From the NCBI RefSeq assembly GCF_023806485.1, contig NZ_JAMSLR010000003.1:124001-188000 (forward strand): 64,000 nt of DNA. The letters run 5' to 3'. The translations under genes were made by a program, and so were the position numbers. Below are positions 51,617 through 61,082 of this stretch, one piece after another. The DNA comes from Thermalbibacter longus. Lineage in GTDB: Bacteria; Chloroflexota; Chloroflexia; Thermomicrobiales; Thermomicrobiaceae. How positions within the stretch are numbered: the stretch's first letter is position 1; the number at the start of each line of letters is the position of its first letter. The notes beneath the pieces were generated by a model that worked only from the letters and a program-made list of their open reading frames with translations, searched no databases and was not told the DNA's origin.

Positions 51617-52582
51617 CTACGTGTACATGCGCCGCGGGTCCAGCGCGTCGCGCAGCCCATCACCAACGTAGTTGATGCTCAACACGGTGAGGAAGATCGC
51701 CAATCCTGGGAAGAGCACCATCCAGGGAGCGAAGCTCATCCAGTCCTTGGCGTCGAACAGCATGCGCCCCCAGGTCGGGATATCCGGCGGGAATCCCAGG
51801 CCGAGGAACGAGAGCGACGACTCGGTAATGATCGCCTGCGCGACGCCGAGCGTGGCGGCCACGATGACCGGGCTGAGGGTATTGGGCAGGATATGCTTGA
51901 TGATGATCGATCCAGTGCCGACGCCGATCGCATGCGCGGCCTCGATGAACTCCTTCTCTTTGATCGAGAGGAAGGATGCGCGCACCAGCCGCGCGACCGG
52001 CATCCAGTTCAGCCCGCCGATCACTACGACGATCAGGATGAACATGCCGAGCTCGACGCCGAAGGTCGCCGACATGCGATCCCGGAACAAGTATGTCACC
52101 AGGAGGAGGAGGGGAAGGCTGGGCAGGGAAATGAAGAGATCGGTCAGGCGCATGAGGGCCGAGTCGAGAAAGCCACCGAAGTAGCCAGCGACGGCTCCGA
52201 TGAGCGTTCCCAGGGTGATCGCCACCAGCATCGCGACCACGCCTACCGCGATCGAGATTCTACCACCCCAGAGGACACGCGCGAAGATATCATGGCCCAG
52301 GTCAGTCGTGCCGAACGGGTGGTCGAGCGATGGGGGCAGCATCGACTGGGCCATATCGAACTCGTTCCAGCGGATCGGCCAGAGAAATGGCCCGATCAGC
52401 GTTGCCAGCGCGATGATGATGATGACCACGCTGCCGGCCATCGCCAGCCGGTGATGACGAAATTGTCGCCAGGCGTCACTCCAGAGGGAGCGTGGCTTCT
52501 TCGTTCTCAGGCCGGCCAGCGCCTCAACGCTGAGCGCGGGGGCCGCTGCCGGTTGTACGCGCCGTCCTGTTGCTTCCGACAT
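51617..52582 (-). CDS. Peptide-type ABC transporter permease (DppC-like)
   Basis: 321 residues, about six helices. It has the N-terminal DppC-type segment (SLWSDAWRQFRHHRLAMAGSVV) and the permease loop EFIEAAHAIGVGTGSIIIKHILPN that contacts the ATPase. A GGAGG site lies eight bases before the ATG. It pairs with the DppB-like gene 36 bases upstream and the binding protein before that. No ATPase genes follow; thrC comes next. Confidence 0.94.
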   Translation of the reverse strand: MSEATGRRVQPAAAPALSVEALAGLRTKKPRSLWSDAWRQFRHHRLAMAGSVVIIIIALATLIGPFLWPIRWNEFDMAQSMLPPSLDHPFGTTDLGHDIFARVLWGGRISIAVGVVAMLVAITLGTLIGAVAGYFGGFLDSALMRLTDLFISLPSLPLLLLVTYLFRDRMSATFGVELGMFILIVVVIGGLNWMPVARLVRASFLSIKEKEFIEAAHAIGVGTGSIIIKHILPNTLSPVIVAATLGVAQAIITESSLSFLGLGFPPDIPTWGRMLFDAKDWMSFAPWMVLFPGLAIFLTVLSINYVGDGLRDALDPRRMYT

Positions 52583-52618
52583 CTGCTGTTCCTCCCTCTG
52601 GCCTGGCGACGCCGTACC

Positions 52619-53578
52619 CTACTCGTATTTGATCCGCGGGTCCAGGACCCCGTAGAGCACGTCGGCGATCAGGTTGAAGAGAACAACCAACGCCGAGAAG
52701 ATAATCGTGATCGCCATGATCACCGGCGTATCGTTGTCGTTGATCGCGGAGATCAGGAGCGATCCCATCCCCGGTACCCGGAAGATCTGCTCGGTGATCA
52801 CCGCGCCGGTGAAGATCCCGGGGATGCTCAGCGCGATGATCGTCACGACCGGAATCAGCGCGTTGCGGAGCGCGTGGCGGCTGATGACGGTGAGCTCGCT
52901 CAGACCCTTGGCACGTGCCGTTCGCACGTAGTCCTGGTGGATCGTCTCCAGCATGGAGGCGCGCGTGTAGCGCGTGAGCGCCGCGGTCTGGAAGAGGGCG
53001 AGCACGGTGATCGGCATGATCGCCTGCTCGACCTTCAGCCACAGTCCCCGGAGTCCCGGCTCATCGATGGTGGCTCGATAGATCATCGGGAACCAGCCGA
53101 GCTTGACGCTGAAGATCAGGATGAACAGCAGGCCGGTAAAGAAGGTCGGTAGCGAGAATCCGATAAAGGCTAACGTCGTCGCGATATTGTCGAAAATCGA
53201 GTACTGCCGGATGGCCGAGATGACGCCGATCGGGATAGCCAGGAGCACGGAGATCAGATAGGCGGTCCCGATGACGTAGAGGGTCGTTGGCAAGCGCTGG
53301 AGCATCAGGTCGCTCACCGGCGAGCGGCTGCGGAACGAGTAGCCGAAGTCACCACGCAGGATGGAGGTGAACCACTTCGTGTAGCGCACAGGAATAGGAT
53401 CATCCAGCCCCATGCTCTGGCGGATGCGCTGTCGCACTTCTGGCGGCACCGACGGGTTCACCGCGAACTCGGACAGCGGGTCGCCGGGCGCCAGAGCGAG
53501 GATGGTGAAGATGACCATGCTGATGGCGACCAGCGTCGGAATAGCGGTCAGCAACCGCCTGATGATGTACCGTGTCAT
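52619..53578 (-). CDS. Peptide-type ABC transporter permease (DppB-like)
   Basis: 319 residues with the DppB start (YIIRRLLTAIPTLVAISMVIF), the extracytoplasmic loop (DPIPVRYTKWFTSILRGDFG) and the ATPase-coupling loop DYVRTARAKGLSELTVISRHALRN. It forms the membrane channel with the DppC-like protein. GGAGCGG precedes the ATG. It lies about 200 bases after the binding-protein gene, with a strong hairpin between them. Confidence 0.94.
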   Translation of the reverse strand: MTRYIIRRLLTAIPTLVAISMVIFTILALAPGDPLSEFAVNPSVPPEVRQRIRQSMGLDDPIPVRYTKWFTSILRGDFGYSFRSRSPVSDLMLQRLPTTLYVIGTAYLISVLLAIPIGVISAIRQYSIFDNIATTLAFIGFSLPTFFTGLLFILIFSVKLGWFPMIYRATIDEPGLRGLWLKVEQAIMPITVLALFQTAALTRYTRASMLETIHQDYVRTARAKGLSELTVISRHALRNALIPVVTIIALSIPGIFTGAVITEQIFRVPGMGSLLISAINDNDTPVIMAITIIFSALVVLFNLIADVLYGVLDPRIKYE

Positions 53579-53732
53579 CGAGTTCCGCTCCTACCCCCGT
53601 GCATCTGAACGATTCACGCCGCCCGGCGTCCGCCGGTTTAGGGATAGTCGTATTCTAACGCTACACGATCACGGCTGCACCGGCCAGACGTGTCGAACGG
53701 ATTCGGCCGGTTCGGCTTTGCTGCAACGCAGA

Positions 53733-53757
53733 GGGCGGCCCCCGCTGAGGGCCGCCC
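53733..53757 (-). terminator. Intercistronic hairpin after the binding-protein gene
   Basis: A perfect 9-bp stem GGGCGGCCC/GGGCCGCCC with a 7-base loop, 21 bases past the binding-protein stop. In binding-protein ABC operons such hairpins often attenuate or stabilise mRNA so that the binding protein is made in excess. No U-run follows, so partial read-through into the permeases is likely. Confidence 0.5.
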
Positions 53758-53777
53758 CGCTCACGTTCGCCGGCAGG

Positions 53778-55652
53778 CTATCCGGTCCTCCTCCAGTTCG
53801 CGATGTTCCAGAGGTTCGACGTCCAACCGGACAGCTCCAACCCTTCGAGGTTTTTCGCGTACCCCTGCACGTCGTTGCGGTGCACCAGCGGGATGACGAC
53901 CACGTTCTCGATCACCAGGTCGTTCATCCGCACGAAGAGCTCCACCTGCTTGTCCGGGTCGAGCTCGGTGCGCGCCTGCTCGAAGAGCTGGTCGTACTCC
54001 TCGTTCTGCCACCGCTCGTAGTTGCTGCCGCCCCAGTTGTTGGCCTTCTGCGCGATGTTCGACTCGTCGCCCCACCAGGAGATCATGTAGTCGATCGGAT
54101 AGGTGAGCGTTGGCCCGTTGGTGAACATCTCGATATCGACGTAGAAGTGCGCGGCCGTGTCGGGGTTTCCGGCATCCGAGGAGAAGAACACGCTAGCTTC
54201 GACCGACTTGAGCTCGACTTTGATGCCGACCTTCTCGAACTCGGCCTTGACGATCTCCTGGGTCTTCTGCCGCACCGGGTTGATCGTCGTCGAGTAGACG
54301 ATCGACATCTGCACGCCGTCCTTCTGGCGCACGCCGTCCGGCCCGAGCGTCCAGCCGGCCTCGTCCAGGAGCTGCGCAGCCCGATCCGGGTTGAACTCCC
54401 ACTTCGTGTTCGGGGAGACGAACCGCTCGGGCGCCACCAGGATGTTGCTGGTCGCCTTACCTGCTGGCCCGTAGAGCTGATCGGCGATCTGGTCGCGCCG
54501 GCAGAGCAACGCGTACGCCTGGCGCACTTTGAGATCCGACTGCCAGGGGTGCGGCACGCCCAGCTTCGAGCGTTCCCCGTCGACCTCGGTGCGCGGATCC
54601 GTCATGTTGACCAGGATCCGCTCGACGTTGACGCCGGGCGTGATGCCCAACTGCCCGACACCAGTCTCCTCGAGCTGCTTGAGCACCTGCGCCTCGACCT
54701 GCAAGTTCCAGGCGAAATCGACCTCACCGGTCTGGATGGCCGCGCGGGCCGCGCTGGTGGCGTCACCGCCCCCCTTCAATTCCACTTCGGAGAAGAACGG
54801 CTTGTCCGGCTCCCGGTAGTTCTCGTTCATCTCGTAGATCACCACGTCGCCGGGCCGGAACTCGCGCACCTTGAACGGGCCGGTACCGATCGGGTTGAGG
54901 TTGAAGGGCGCGTTGCGGGCCTGCTCACCCACGTAGTCCTTAAGCACGTGCTCCGGCACGATGTAGCCGTAGGGGCCGACGAACGCCCCCATCCAGGCAG
55001 CCGTCGGCTCCTTGAAGGTGACCTTGACCGTGTAGTCATCCACGGCCTCGACTGACTGGATGTTCAAGTAGTTGCCGGCTGTGGTCGCCGTCGTGCCCTC
55101 GTCGACAACGTACTGCCAAGTGAAGACCACATCCTTGGCCGTGAACGGCGTGCCGTCCGACCAGACCACGCCTTGCTTGAGCTTCCAGGTCACGCTGCTG
55201 CCATCTTCGGCCAACCCGCCGTTTTCCAGGCTCGGGATCTCCTCCGCCAGGATCGGTACCAGGTTGCCGTCCTTGTCGATGTCGGCCAGCGGTTCCAGCA
55301 CCGGGCGGGACGCGTCGAAGTCCTTGGTACCCTGAGCCAGGTGCCCGTTGAGGATGGTCGGCGCCTGCCACCAGAGGAGCCGGAGCAACCCGCCCTGTCC
55401 ACGCTGCCCGGCAGCGGCTTCGGTCGGAGTCGCCTCTGCCGCTCCGGTCGGCGTCGCGGCGGGCGAGGCACCCGGTGCTGGGGTGGCCGCGGCCGGCGCC
55501 TGCGTCGGGGTTGCTTCCTCGCGAGCGCACGCGGCCAGCAGCGCGGCGATCGCGGGCGCGCTCAAGCCCAGAGCCGCCGCTCGTTTGAGCACGTCACGCC
55601 TGCTGAGGGAACCGCTCAGAACTGCCTGCTGAAGCTCTTCGAAGCGATCCAT
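53778..55652 (-). CDS. ABC peptide-binding protein, family 5, Tat-type lipoprotein
   Basis: 624 residues from ATG 55652, with GGAGGAGAG upstream. The N-terminus has SRRDVLKRAAALGLSAPAIAALLAACA: a twin-arginine motif followed by a lipobox, so export in folded form by Tat and lipid anchoring are likely. A Thr/Pro/Ala linker leads into SBP_bac_5 (PILAEEIPSLENGG, WKLKQGVVWSDGTPFTAKDV, KVRQAYALLCRRDQIAD, and QNEEYDQLFEQAR-like end). It is the first gene of the ABC operon, followed by two permeases. Probable ligands are oligopeptides; not proven. Confidence 0.93.
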   Translation of the reverse strand: MDRFEELQQAVLSGSLSRRDVLKRAAALGLSAPAIAALLAACAREEATPTQAPAAATPAPGASPAATPTGAAEATPTEAAAGQRGQGGLLRLLWWQAPTILNGHLAQGTKDFDASRPVLEPLADIDKDGNLVPILAEEIPSLENGGLAEDGSSVTWKLKQGVVWSDGTPFTAKDVVFTWQYVVDEGTTATTAGNYLNIQSVEAVDDYTVKVTFKEPTAAWMGAFVGPYGYIVPEHVLKDYVGEQARNAPFNLNPIGTGPFKVREFRPGDVVIYEMNENYREPDKPFFSEVELKGGGDATSAARAAIQTGEVDFAWNLQVEAQVLKQLEETGVGQLGITPGVNVERILVNMTDPRTEVDGERSKLGVPHPWQSDLKVRQAYALLCRRDQIADQLYGPAGKATSNILVAPERFVSPNTKWEFNPDRAAQLLDEAGWTLGPDGVRQKDGVQMSIVYSTTINPVRQKTQEIVKAEFEKVGIKVELKSVEASVFFSSDAGNPDTAAHFYVDIEMFTNGPTLTYPIDYMISWWGDESNIAQKANNWGGSNYERWQNEEYDQLFEQARTELDPDKQVELFVRMNDLVIENVVVIPLVHRNDVQGYAKNLEGLELSGWTSNLWNIANWRRTG

Positions 55653-55808
55653 CGTGCCTCTCCTCCTCGACGGTTTGTCTCCCTGCCATGACTGACCGAC
55701 CGGTGAATGCGTATCTCCAGACAATCCGCCGTGCTCTCCTCCTCGATACTCCCCACACCACCCAGCCGGAATCGGCGCCCGTCGACACCCGCGGGTCCAA
55801 TCGGCGCC

Positions 55809-55837
55809 ATTCTAGGTGTCGCAGCTGTACCTGTCAA
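55809..55837 (-). promoter_or_regulatory. Strong promoter of the ABC operon
   Basis: Minus-strand TTGACA (55832-55837), a 17-base spacer and TAGAAT (55809-55814): a full -35 and near-consensus -10, the best promoter in the window. The start codon is about 155 bases downstream. Confidence 0.75.
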
Positions 55838-56059
55838 GTATACGCGTTTTACGCCGAATTCGGCTCTCGCTTGCTGATTGAACGACTCAGCCGGCTGCCG
55901 TACTGCCCTGCGCTCAGCGCTCGAGCATGCTCCGCGCTCGGCAGCCGCTTCGAGCCGGCAGCAGCACACGACAGCACGGCCAGCCGGTAAGTCACGCTCA
56001 CCGGCCGGCCGTGGTCGATAGGCCAGATCACACCATGAGCCACGTTGCTCACCGAGCGG
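55838..56059. other. Gap between the HIT-like gene and the ABC promoter
   Basis: With the leader, about 400 bases lack a gene (55653-56059). Apart from the ABC promoter I see no reading frame, RNA gene or clear terminator. Confidence 0.5.
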
Positions 56060-57187
56060 CTACAGCGCGTCCTCATGGTCGAGGCACCGCCAGAGCGTCT
56101 CAGCCACGCGGAACGGGTCGCTGGCCACCACGCTGGCGGCATAGAGCTCCATAGCGCCGAAGTCGGAGGTGCGCGCCAAGGGGTCCCCGCGATCGACGAC
56201 TCGCACGATCGTCGGCATGTCGCTCCAGTCTTCGGTCGTCGGGGCGAGGGGCGGCATCCAGATCACGAGGTTGAAGGACACCACATTCAGGTCATCGACC
56301 AGGCACCGCAACACCTGGTGGATCGCGCGCCCCAGCTCCGGGCCGGATGACGGAGCGAGCAGCACGATTTCCTTCTCTTTGAGCGGCACCAGGCTGGCTA
56401 CGATGCGCACGTCGCCTGTCTGCCGGCCCAGCCCCAGTGCCTGGTGGACGCGGTACCAGTCATCGAAGTAGCTTCGCTCGTGCTCGCGTCGGTAGGCCTC
56501 GGCCGCCCGTCGCTGCCGCTCGACCTTTCCGTAGTGCAGCCCCCGGGTAAGGCTGACCTGCGCATGGCCGTGGGGGATCGAAGCCCCGCTTCGCCACAGG
56601 CAGTTCCACATGAACAGCGGATAGATCGCGTCCGGGTCGCAGGCGTGCGCGCGTTCGAACCATGCCCCAGCGACCTCGAGCGCGTCGAGGACGAGCTCCT
56701 CGTCGAAGGCGAGCGGGTCGTGCTCTTCGAAGATGATGACTCCATGCAGCCCGTCGTATTTCGCGATGTTGCTCGCGGTGAGCGTTCGCCGCCCGCGAAT
56801 GCGCCCGAATGTGTCCTCCGGGGTGTTCAGTTCTGGCTCGCAGAAGGGGTCTGGAGCCGTCTTGGCCAGCTCGTCAGCCAGCTCGACCGGGATTCGGGCT
56901 TCGAGCGGCCTTCTGGCGCGCAGCTCGTTGAACAGCGTGGCGTCGAGCGTCCAGCGATCAGTTACCTTGACCACCTTCTGCCGGACCACCGCCTCGGCAG
57001 ACCCGAAGTAGCGCTCGACCCAGCTCGCCATATGGATCGGGAGGATGAGCTCGCCGACCGTCGTGTCGACGGTGAAGAGTCGCCTGAAACAGTCCTGCTC
57101 CTCAGCCTCCAGCTCTGCCACCAGGTCAGGCAGAGAGAGCACCGAGCGCTGCGCTACCTGACCGGTTCGACCATCCATCTTTTTCAT
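56060..57187 (-). CDS. HIT-superfamily nucleotidyltransferase/phosphorylase-like protein (GalT-related)
   Basis: 375 residues. The motif SIPHGHAQVSL (about residue 213) has the H-x-H-x-Q active-site pattern of the galactose-1-phosphate uridylyltransferase branch of the HIT superfamily. NTPEDTFGRIRGRRTLTASN and FNLVIWMPPL also look GalT-like. In that branch the second His carries a nucleotide. The zinc-site cysteines of classic GalT are not evident. It lies 20 bases after glgA on the same strand, which suggests sugar-nucleotide or ADP-glucose metabolism (inference). ATG 57187 has only a distant ribosome site; ATG 57178 is an alternative. Confidence 0.65.
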   Translation of the reverse strand: MKKMDGRTGQVAQRSVLSLPDLVAELEAEEQDCFRRLFTVDTTVGELILPIHMASWVERYFGSAEAVVRQKVVKVTDRWTLDATLFNELRARRPLEARIPVELADELAKTAPDPFCEPELNTPEDTFGRIRGRRTLTASNIAKYDGLHGVIIFEEHDPLAFDEELVLDALEVAGAWFERAHACDPDAIYPLFMWNCLWRSGASIPHGHAQVSLTRGLHYGKVERQRRAAEAYRREHERSYFDDWYRVHQALGLGRQTGDVRIVASLVPLKEKEIVLLAPSSGPELGRAIHQVLRCLVDDLNVVSFNLVIWMPPLAPTTEDWSDMPTIVRVVDRGDPLARTSDFGAMELYAASVVASDPFRVAETLWRCLDHEDAL

Positions 57188-57207
57188 CGATTCAGTCCTG
57201 ATCCCTC

Positions 57208-58731
57208 TCAGTGCCCCGCGGGTGACGAGGGAGCACGCTCTCCCGTCGTTGTCCCTAGGATCACCTCATAGACCCGCACATACTCGAGTGCCGGCCGCAC
57301 CCACGAGACATCCGACCGCATCGCGTTGATCATCAATCGCTTCCACTGGGCCGGCTTCCGGAAGGTATCGACGGCGCGCCGCACGGTGGCGAGAAGTGCC
57401 TCGGCCGCATGCACGGTGAACAGGAACCCATTACCGGTTTCGGTCGATGGGTCCCATTCCTGAACGGTATCGGCTAGCCCACCGGTCTGGTGCACGATCG
57501 GCACCGAGCCGTAGCGAAGGGCGATGAGCTGGCCGATCCCACATGGCTCGAACCGGGACGGCATCAAGAACATGTCGCTCCCGGCATAGATCCGTCGGGC
57601 GAGCAGGGGATCGAAGCGTAGCACCCCCGCTACCGCCCGCGGAAACCGGCGGCTCACCTCCGCGACCTGCTTTTCCAGGCCCATGTCGCCGGTTCCGAGC
57701 ACGGCCAATTGCACTCCCAGGTCGACCAACCCCTCAACAGCGGCGAGCATCACATCGATGCCCTTCTGCCGGTCGAGTCGGGAGATCACGCCGATGAGCG
57801 GGCGCTCAACATCCTCAGCGAGGCCGAGTTCGCGCTGCAGCAGCGCCTTGCAGAGCGTCTTCCCGCCCGGCTCATCCGCCGAATAATGACCCGGCAGCGC
57901 CGGGTCGGTCGCCGGATTGTACCACGTGGTATCGATACCGTTCAGGATGCCGAAGAGATGGTCGGATCGCTGGCGCAGGAGCCGATCGAGCCCCTCGCCG
58001 AAGGCCGCTGTCTGAATCTCCTCGGCATAGCGCGGGCTGACGGTGGTCACGGCATCGCTTGCCAGAAGGCCTCGTGCCAGCAGGTTGATCGTCCTCGGAT
58101 AACGCGCTTCCTCTTCGAGGGGCTCAGCCGTCTCCAACCCTAGCGCCGTGGCGTAGTCCACGTCGGTGATTCCCTGGTGTGCCAGGTTGTGGATCGTCAG
58201 CACGCTTCGCTGGCGATACAGCGCGCGAGAGCGGTAGCGTAACGCTCTGTGCCAGATTAAAGCCGGGCAGGTATGCCAGTCGTTCGCATGCAGGATGTCC
58301 GCCGAGAGCACGCGCATCAATTCGACCACCGCTCGAGAGAAGGCTGCGAACCGCTCGCGGTCACGCTCTTCTATGTAAACGATCGGCACGCCGAAGAGGT
58401 TCGGATTGGCCAGAAACAGCACAGGCACGCCATGCCCCAGCTCGGCACGCCAGACCTGGAATGTCTCGGGCCCGGCCAATCCCGGGACGGTCACGCTGAG
58501 ACCAGTTCGCTCGAGCGAGCCGGCAGCCGTGTCTGGCTCTCCATGCCAGGGCGCCACGACGACCGCTCTGATGCCAGCGCTGGCGAGTGCCACGGGCAAC
58601 GACCCAGCCACGTCGCCGAGGCCACCGACCTTGGAGAACGGGGCTACCTCGACCGAAGCGAAGAGGACGAGTGGACTCGTCGGACGCTCGTGGCGTTGCC
58701 GCCACCGGTCTGTCTGCATGGGATGTCTCAT
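57208..58731 (-). CDS. glgA: Glycogen synthase (ADP-glucose type)
   Basis: 507 residues, GT5 family. It extends alpha-1,4-glucan from ADP-glucose. Seen: FASVEVAPFSKVGGLGDVAGSLP (ADP-glucose site, with Lys of KVGGLGDV), the central ILHANDWHTCPALIW, and the C-terminal MFLMPSRFEPCGIGQLIALRYG with the conserved Glu. It lies 21 bases after glgC. The start is uncertain because neither ATG (58731, 58719) has a good ribosome site. Confidence 0.95.
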   Translation of the reverse strand: MRHPMQTDRWRQRHERPTSPLVLFASVEVAPFSKVGGLGDVAGSLPVALASAGIRAVVVAPWHGEPDTAAGSLERTGLSVTVPGLAGPETFQVWRAELGHGVPVLFLANPNLFGVPIVYIEERDRERFAAFSRAVVELMRVLSADILHANDWHTCPALIWHRALRYRSRALYRQRSVLTIHNLAHQGITDVDYATALGLETAEPLEEEARYPRTINLLARGLLASDAVTTVSPRYAEEIQTAAFGEGLDRLLRQRSDHLFGILNGIDTTWYNPATDPALPGHYSADEPGGKTLCKALLQRELGLAEDVERPLIGVISRLDRQKGIDVMLAAVEGLVDLGVQLAVLGTGDMGLEKQVAEVSRRFPRAVAGVLRFDPLLARRIYAGSDMFLMPSRFEPCGIGQLIALRYGSVPIVHQTGGLADTVQEWDPSTETGNGFLFTVHAAEALLATVRRAVDTFRKPAQWKRLMINAMRSDVSWVRPALEYVRVYEVILGTTTGERAPSSPAGH

Positions 58732-58752
58732 CCGGCCCGGCGTGTATGCCCG

Positions 58753-60039
58753 TCAAGACCAGAGCACCGCCACCATCGGGTTGACCGTCTCACCGCTGGG
58801 GATGACGGTCGAGGTGAAGTCGGCCTCGGTCACGTCGGTGCCGATCAGGACGTTACGGCCGATCGTCACCCCGGCTGGCACGACCGCGTTGCGCCCGACG
58901 ATCGTGATGCCACTGTTGAGCCGGGTCGGCTCCAGCCAGTTCGGCGTCATGTCGTCACCACAGCCGACCCGGCTCCCGGCGCCGATCCTCACGTGCTTGT
59001 CGATGATGCAGCGGTCGACGACCGCGCCTGGCCCGATCTCGCTGTCGGTCATGATGATAGAGTCGCGTACGACGGCGCCCTCGTGCACGATGACGCCCGG
59101 GGAGAGCACGGAGTGCTCGACGTGCGCCCGGATGATGATGCAGCCGTTGGAGATGAGGCTGCGGGCGACGACCGAGCCTTCCATGATCTTGGCGGGCGGC
59201 CGCTCTTCGCTGCGCGTGTGGATGCGCCAGTTGGGATCGTAGAGGTTGAGCGCTGGCACGTCCTCCAGCAAGGCCATGTTGGCTTCCCAGTACGACTGGA
59301 TCGTGCCGACATCCTGCCAGTAGCCGTCGAATCGATAGGCCAGAACGCTGCCGGTCGGGATCAGGAACGGGATGACATCCTTGCCGAAGTCGATCATCTC
59401 GGGCGCATCCGGTGATCGTGCCGAAAACAGATCGAGCAGCGTATCCCGCCGGAACAGGTAGATCCCCATCGAGGCTAGGTTGCTTCGCGGTTGGGCTGGT
59501 TTCTCTTCGAAGTCGATGACCCAGCCGTCGTCGTTCACGAACAGCACGCCGAAGCGGCTGGCTTCTTCCCAGCGAACCGGCTGCACGGCGACGGTGACGC
59601 CGGCGCGCATCCGTCGATGCAGCTCGATCATCGGGCGATAGTCCATCGCGTACACGTGATCGCCTGCCAGGATGAGCACATCGGAGTAGTTGCGGCGCGT
59701 GATGTAGAAGAGGTTGTGGTACACTGCGTCGGCCGTGCCCCGGTACCAGCCGGAGTGACCGCGACCGAGGTACGGCTGGAGGATCAGCACGCCACCGTTG
59801 CGCTCTCGATCCAGATCCCAGGGACGACCGTGTCCGATGTGCTCGTTGAGCGAATGAGGACGATACTGGGTCAAGACGGCCACGTCGTAGAGCCCGGAGT
59901 TGACGCAGTTGCTCAGGGCGAAGTCGATGATCCGGTACTTCCCAGCGAACGGTACCGCCGGCTTGGCCCGCTGCCGCGAGAGGATGCTGAGACGTTCGCC
60001 TTGGCCACCCGCGAGGATCATGACCGCGACGTCGTTCAT
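58753..60039 (-). CDS. glgC: Glucose-1-phosphate adenylyltransferase
   Basis: 428 residues from ATG 60039 (GAGGGG upstream); the frame stays open to 60429 but that overlaps accD and is not GlgC-like. It makes ADP-glucose from ATP and glucose-1-phosphate, the controlled step of classical glycogen synthesis. Seen: [24 protein letters not shown], a slight variant of the usual GGxGxRLxxLTxxRAKPAV with Ser for Thr; [38 protein letters not shown]; and the C-terminal left-handed helix repeats. It pairs with glgA. Confidence 0.96.
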   Translation of the reverse strand: MNDVAVMILAGGQGERLSILSRQRAKPAVPFAGKYRIIDFALSNCVNSGLYDVAVLTQYRPHSLNEHIGHGRPWDLDRERNGGVLILQPYLGRGHSGWYRGTADAVYHNLFYITRRNYSDVLILAGDHVYAMDYRPMIELHRRMRAGVTVAVQPVRWEEASRFGVLFVNDDGWVIDFEEKPAQPRSNLASMGIYLFRRDTLLDLFSARSPDAPEMIDFGKDVIPFLIPTGSVLAYRFDGYWQDVGTIQSYWEANMALLEDVPALNLYDPNWRIHTRSEERPPAKIMEGSVVARSLISNGCIIIRAHVEHSVLSPGVIVHEGAVVRDSIIMTDSEIGPGAVVDRCIIDKHVRIGAGSRVGCGDDMTPNWLEPTRLNSGITIVGRNAVVPAGVTIGRNVLIGTDVTEADFTSTVIPSGETVNPMVAVLWS

Positions 60040-60176
60040 GCCGGGTCCCCTCTCCGCTCCCTCCTTCGGCTCCGGCTGAGCGATGTGGCCGCGTGTTCGC
60101 GGGTGCCAGCCTGCCGCTTGACCATACATGTATGATAGCGCCTGGCGAGCCGGTATGAGCGGCGAGGATGGTGACG

Positions 60177-61082
60177 ATGCGCCAGCATTTTCGCCGGAGA
60201 TCACCTGGTGACCTGTTGCCCACAGAAGGGCCTGTCGTCCCCGACGGGCTGTGGGTGAAATGCCCGCGCTGCCGCGAGATGATCTATACCCGTGAGTTCG
60301 AACGATTGCTCCGGGTCTGTCCACACTGTGGCCATCATACTCGCCTGACTGCCCGCCAGCGCATCGCGGCGCTGGCCGACCCCGGCTCCTTCGCCGAGTG
60401 GGACGCCCACCTGGCAGCGGCAGACCCACTGGGCTTCGTCGCGATGGGAGAGTCGTACGCGGCCAAGGCGGAGCGTACCAGCGCGACCGTCGGCGAGCGG
60501 GAGGCGTTGATCAGCGGCCGCGCCAGCATCCGGGGCATCCCGGTCGCGTTGGCGGTGGCCGAGTTCGGCTTCCTCGGCGCCAGTATGGGATCCGTCTTCG
60601 GGGAGAAGCTAGCACGGCTGGTGGAGCGTGCCATCGAGCTCTCGTTGCCGGTCGTCACCGTGTCGTGCTCCGGTGGCGCGCGGATGCACGAAGGTGTCCT
60701 GTCACTGATGCAGATGGCGAAGACGACGGCAGCCTTCGCTCGCCTGGCGAAGGAACGCCTGCCGCATGTCGCGATCCTGGTCGATCCCTGCTACGGTGGC
60801 GTCACGGCGAGCTACGCCACCACGGCCGATGTCATCCTGGCCGAGCCTGGCGCGATGATCGGCTTCGCCGGGCCTCGCGTCATCGAGCAGATCACCCGCC
60901 AGAAGCTGCCGGATGGGTTCCAGAGTGCCGAGTTCCTGCTCGAGCATGGCATGATCGATGCGATCGTGCCGCGCCGTGAGCTTCCTGATCGGGTGGCGCA
61001 GGTGCTCGTGCTGCTCCAAGGTTCGCCGCTCGCTGCCGCCGCTCGCGAGCGCGAGACGACCCGTGAAGGAGTCGTAGGGTGA
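60177..61082 (+). CDS. accD: Acetyl-CoA carboxylase carboxyltransferase subunit beta
   Basis: 301 residues from ATG 60177 (GAGG upstream at about 9 bases; ATG 60168 would place it too close). AccD and AccA transfer the carboxyl group from carboxybiotin to acetyl-CoA to make malonyl-CoA for fatty acids. The four zinc cysteines are Cys29, Cys32, Cys48 and Cys51. VTVSCSGGARMHEGVLSLMQMAKT and DPCYGGVTASYATTADVILAEPGAMIGFAGPRV are diagnostic of the beta subunit (only family segments named). Its stop overlaps the accA GTG by four bases. Confidence 0.96.
   Translation: MRQHFRRRSPGDLLPTEGPVVPDGLWVKCPRCREMIYTREFERLLRVCPHCGHHTRLTARQRIAALADPGSFAEWDAHLAAADPLGFVAMGESYAAKAERTSATVGEREALISGRASIRGIPVALAVAEFGFLGASMGSVFGEKLARLVERAIELSLPVVTVSCSGGARMHEGVLSLMQMAKTTAAFARLAKERLPHVAILVDPCYGGVTASYATTADVILAEPGAMIGFAGPRVIEQITRQKLPDGFQSAEFLLEHGMIDAIVPRRELPDRVAQVLVLLQGSPLAAAARERETTREGVVG

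Noticed and set aside
60118-60136. TTGACC followed by TATGAT upstream of accD as a promoter
   Set aside because: The two boxes are only 7 bases apart, so they cannot form one sigma-A promoter; the ACATGT palindrome there is left unassigned.
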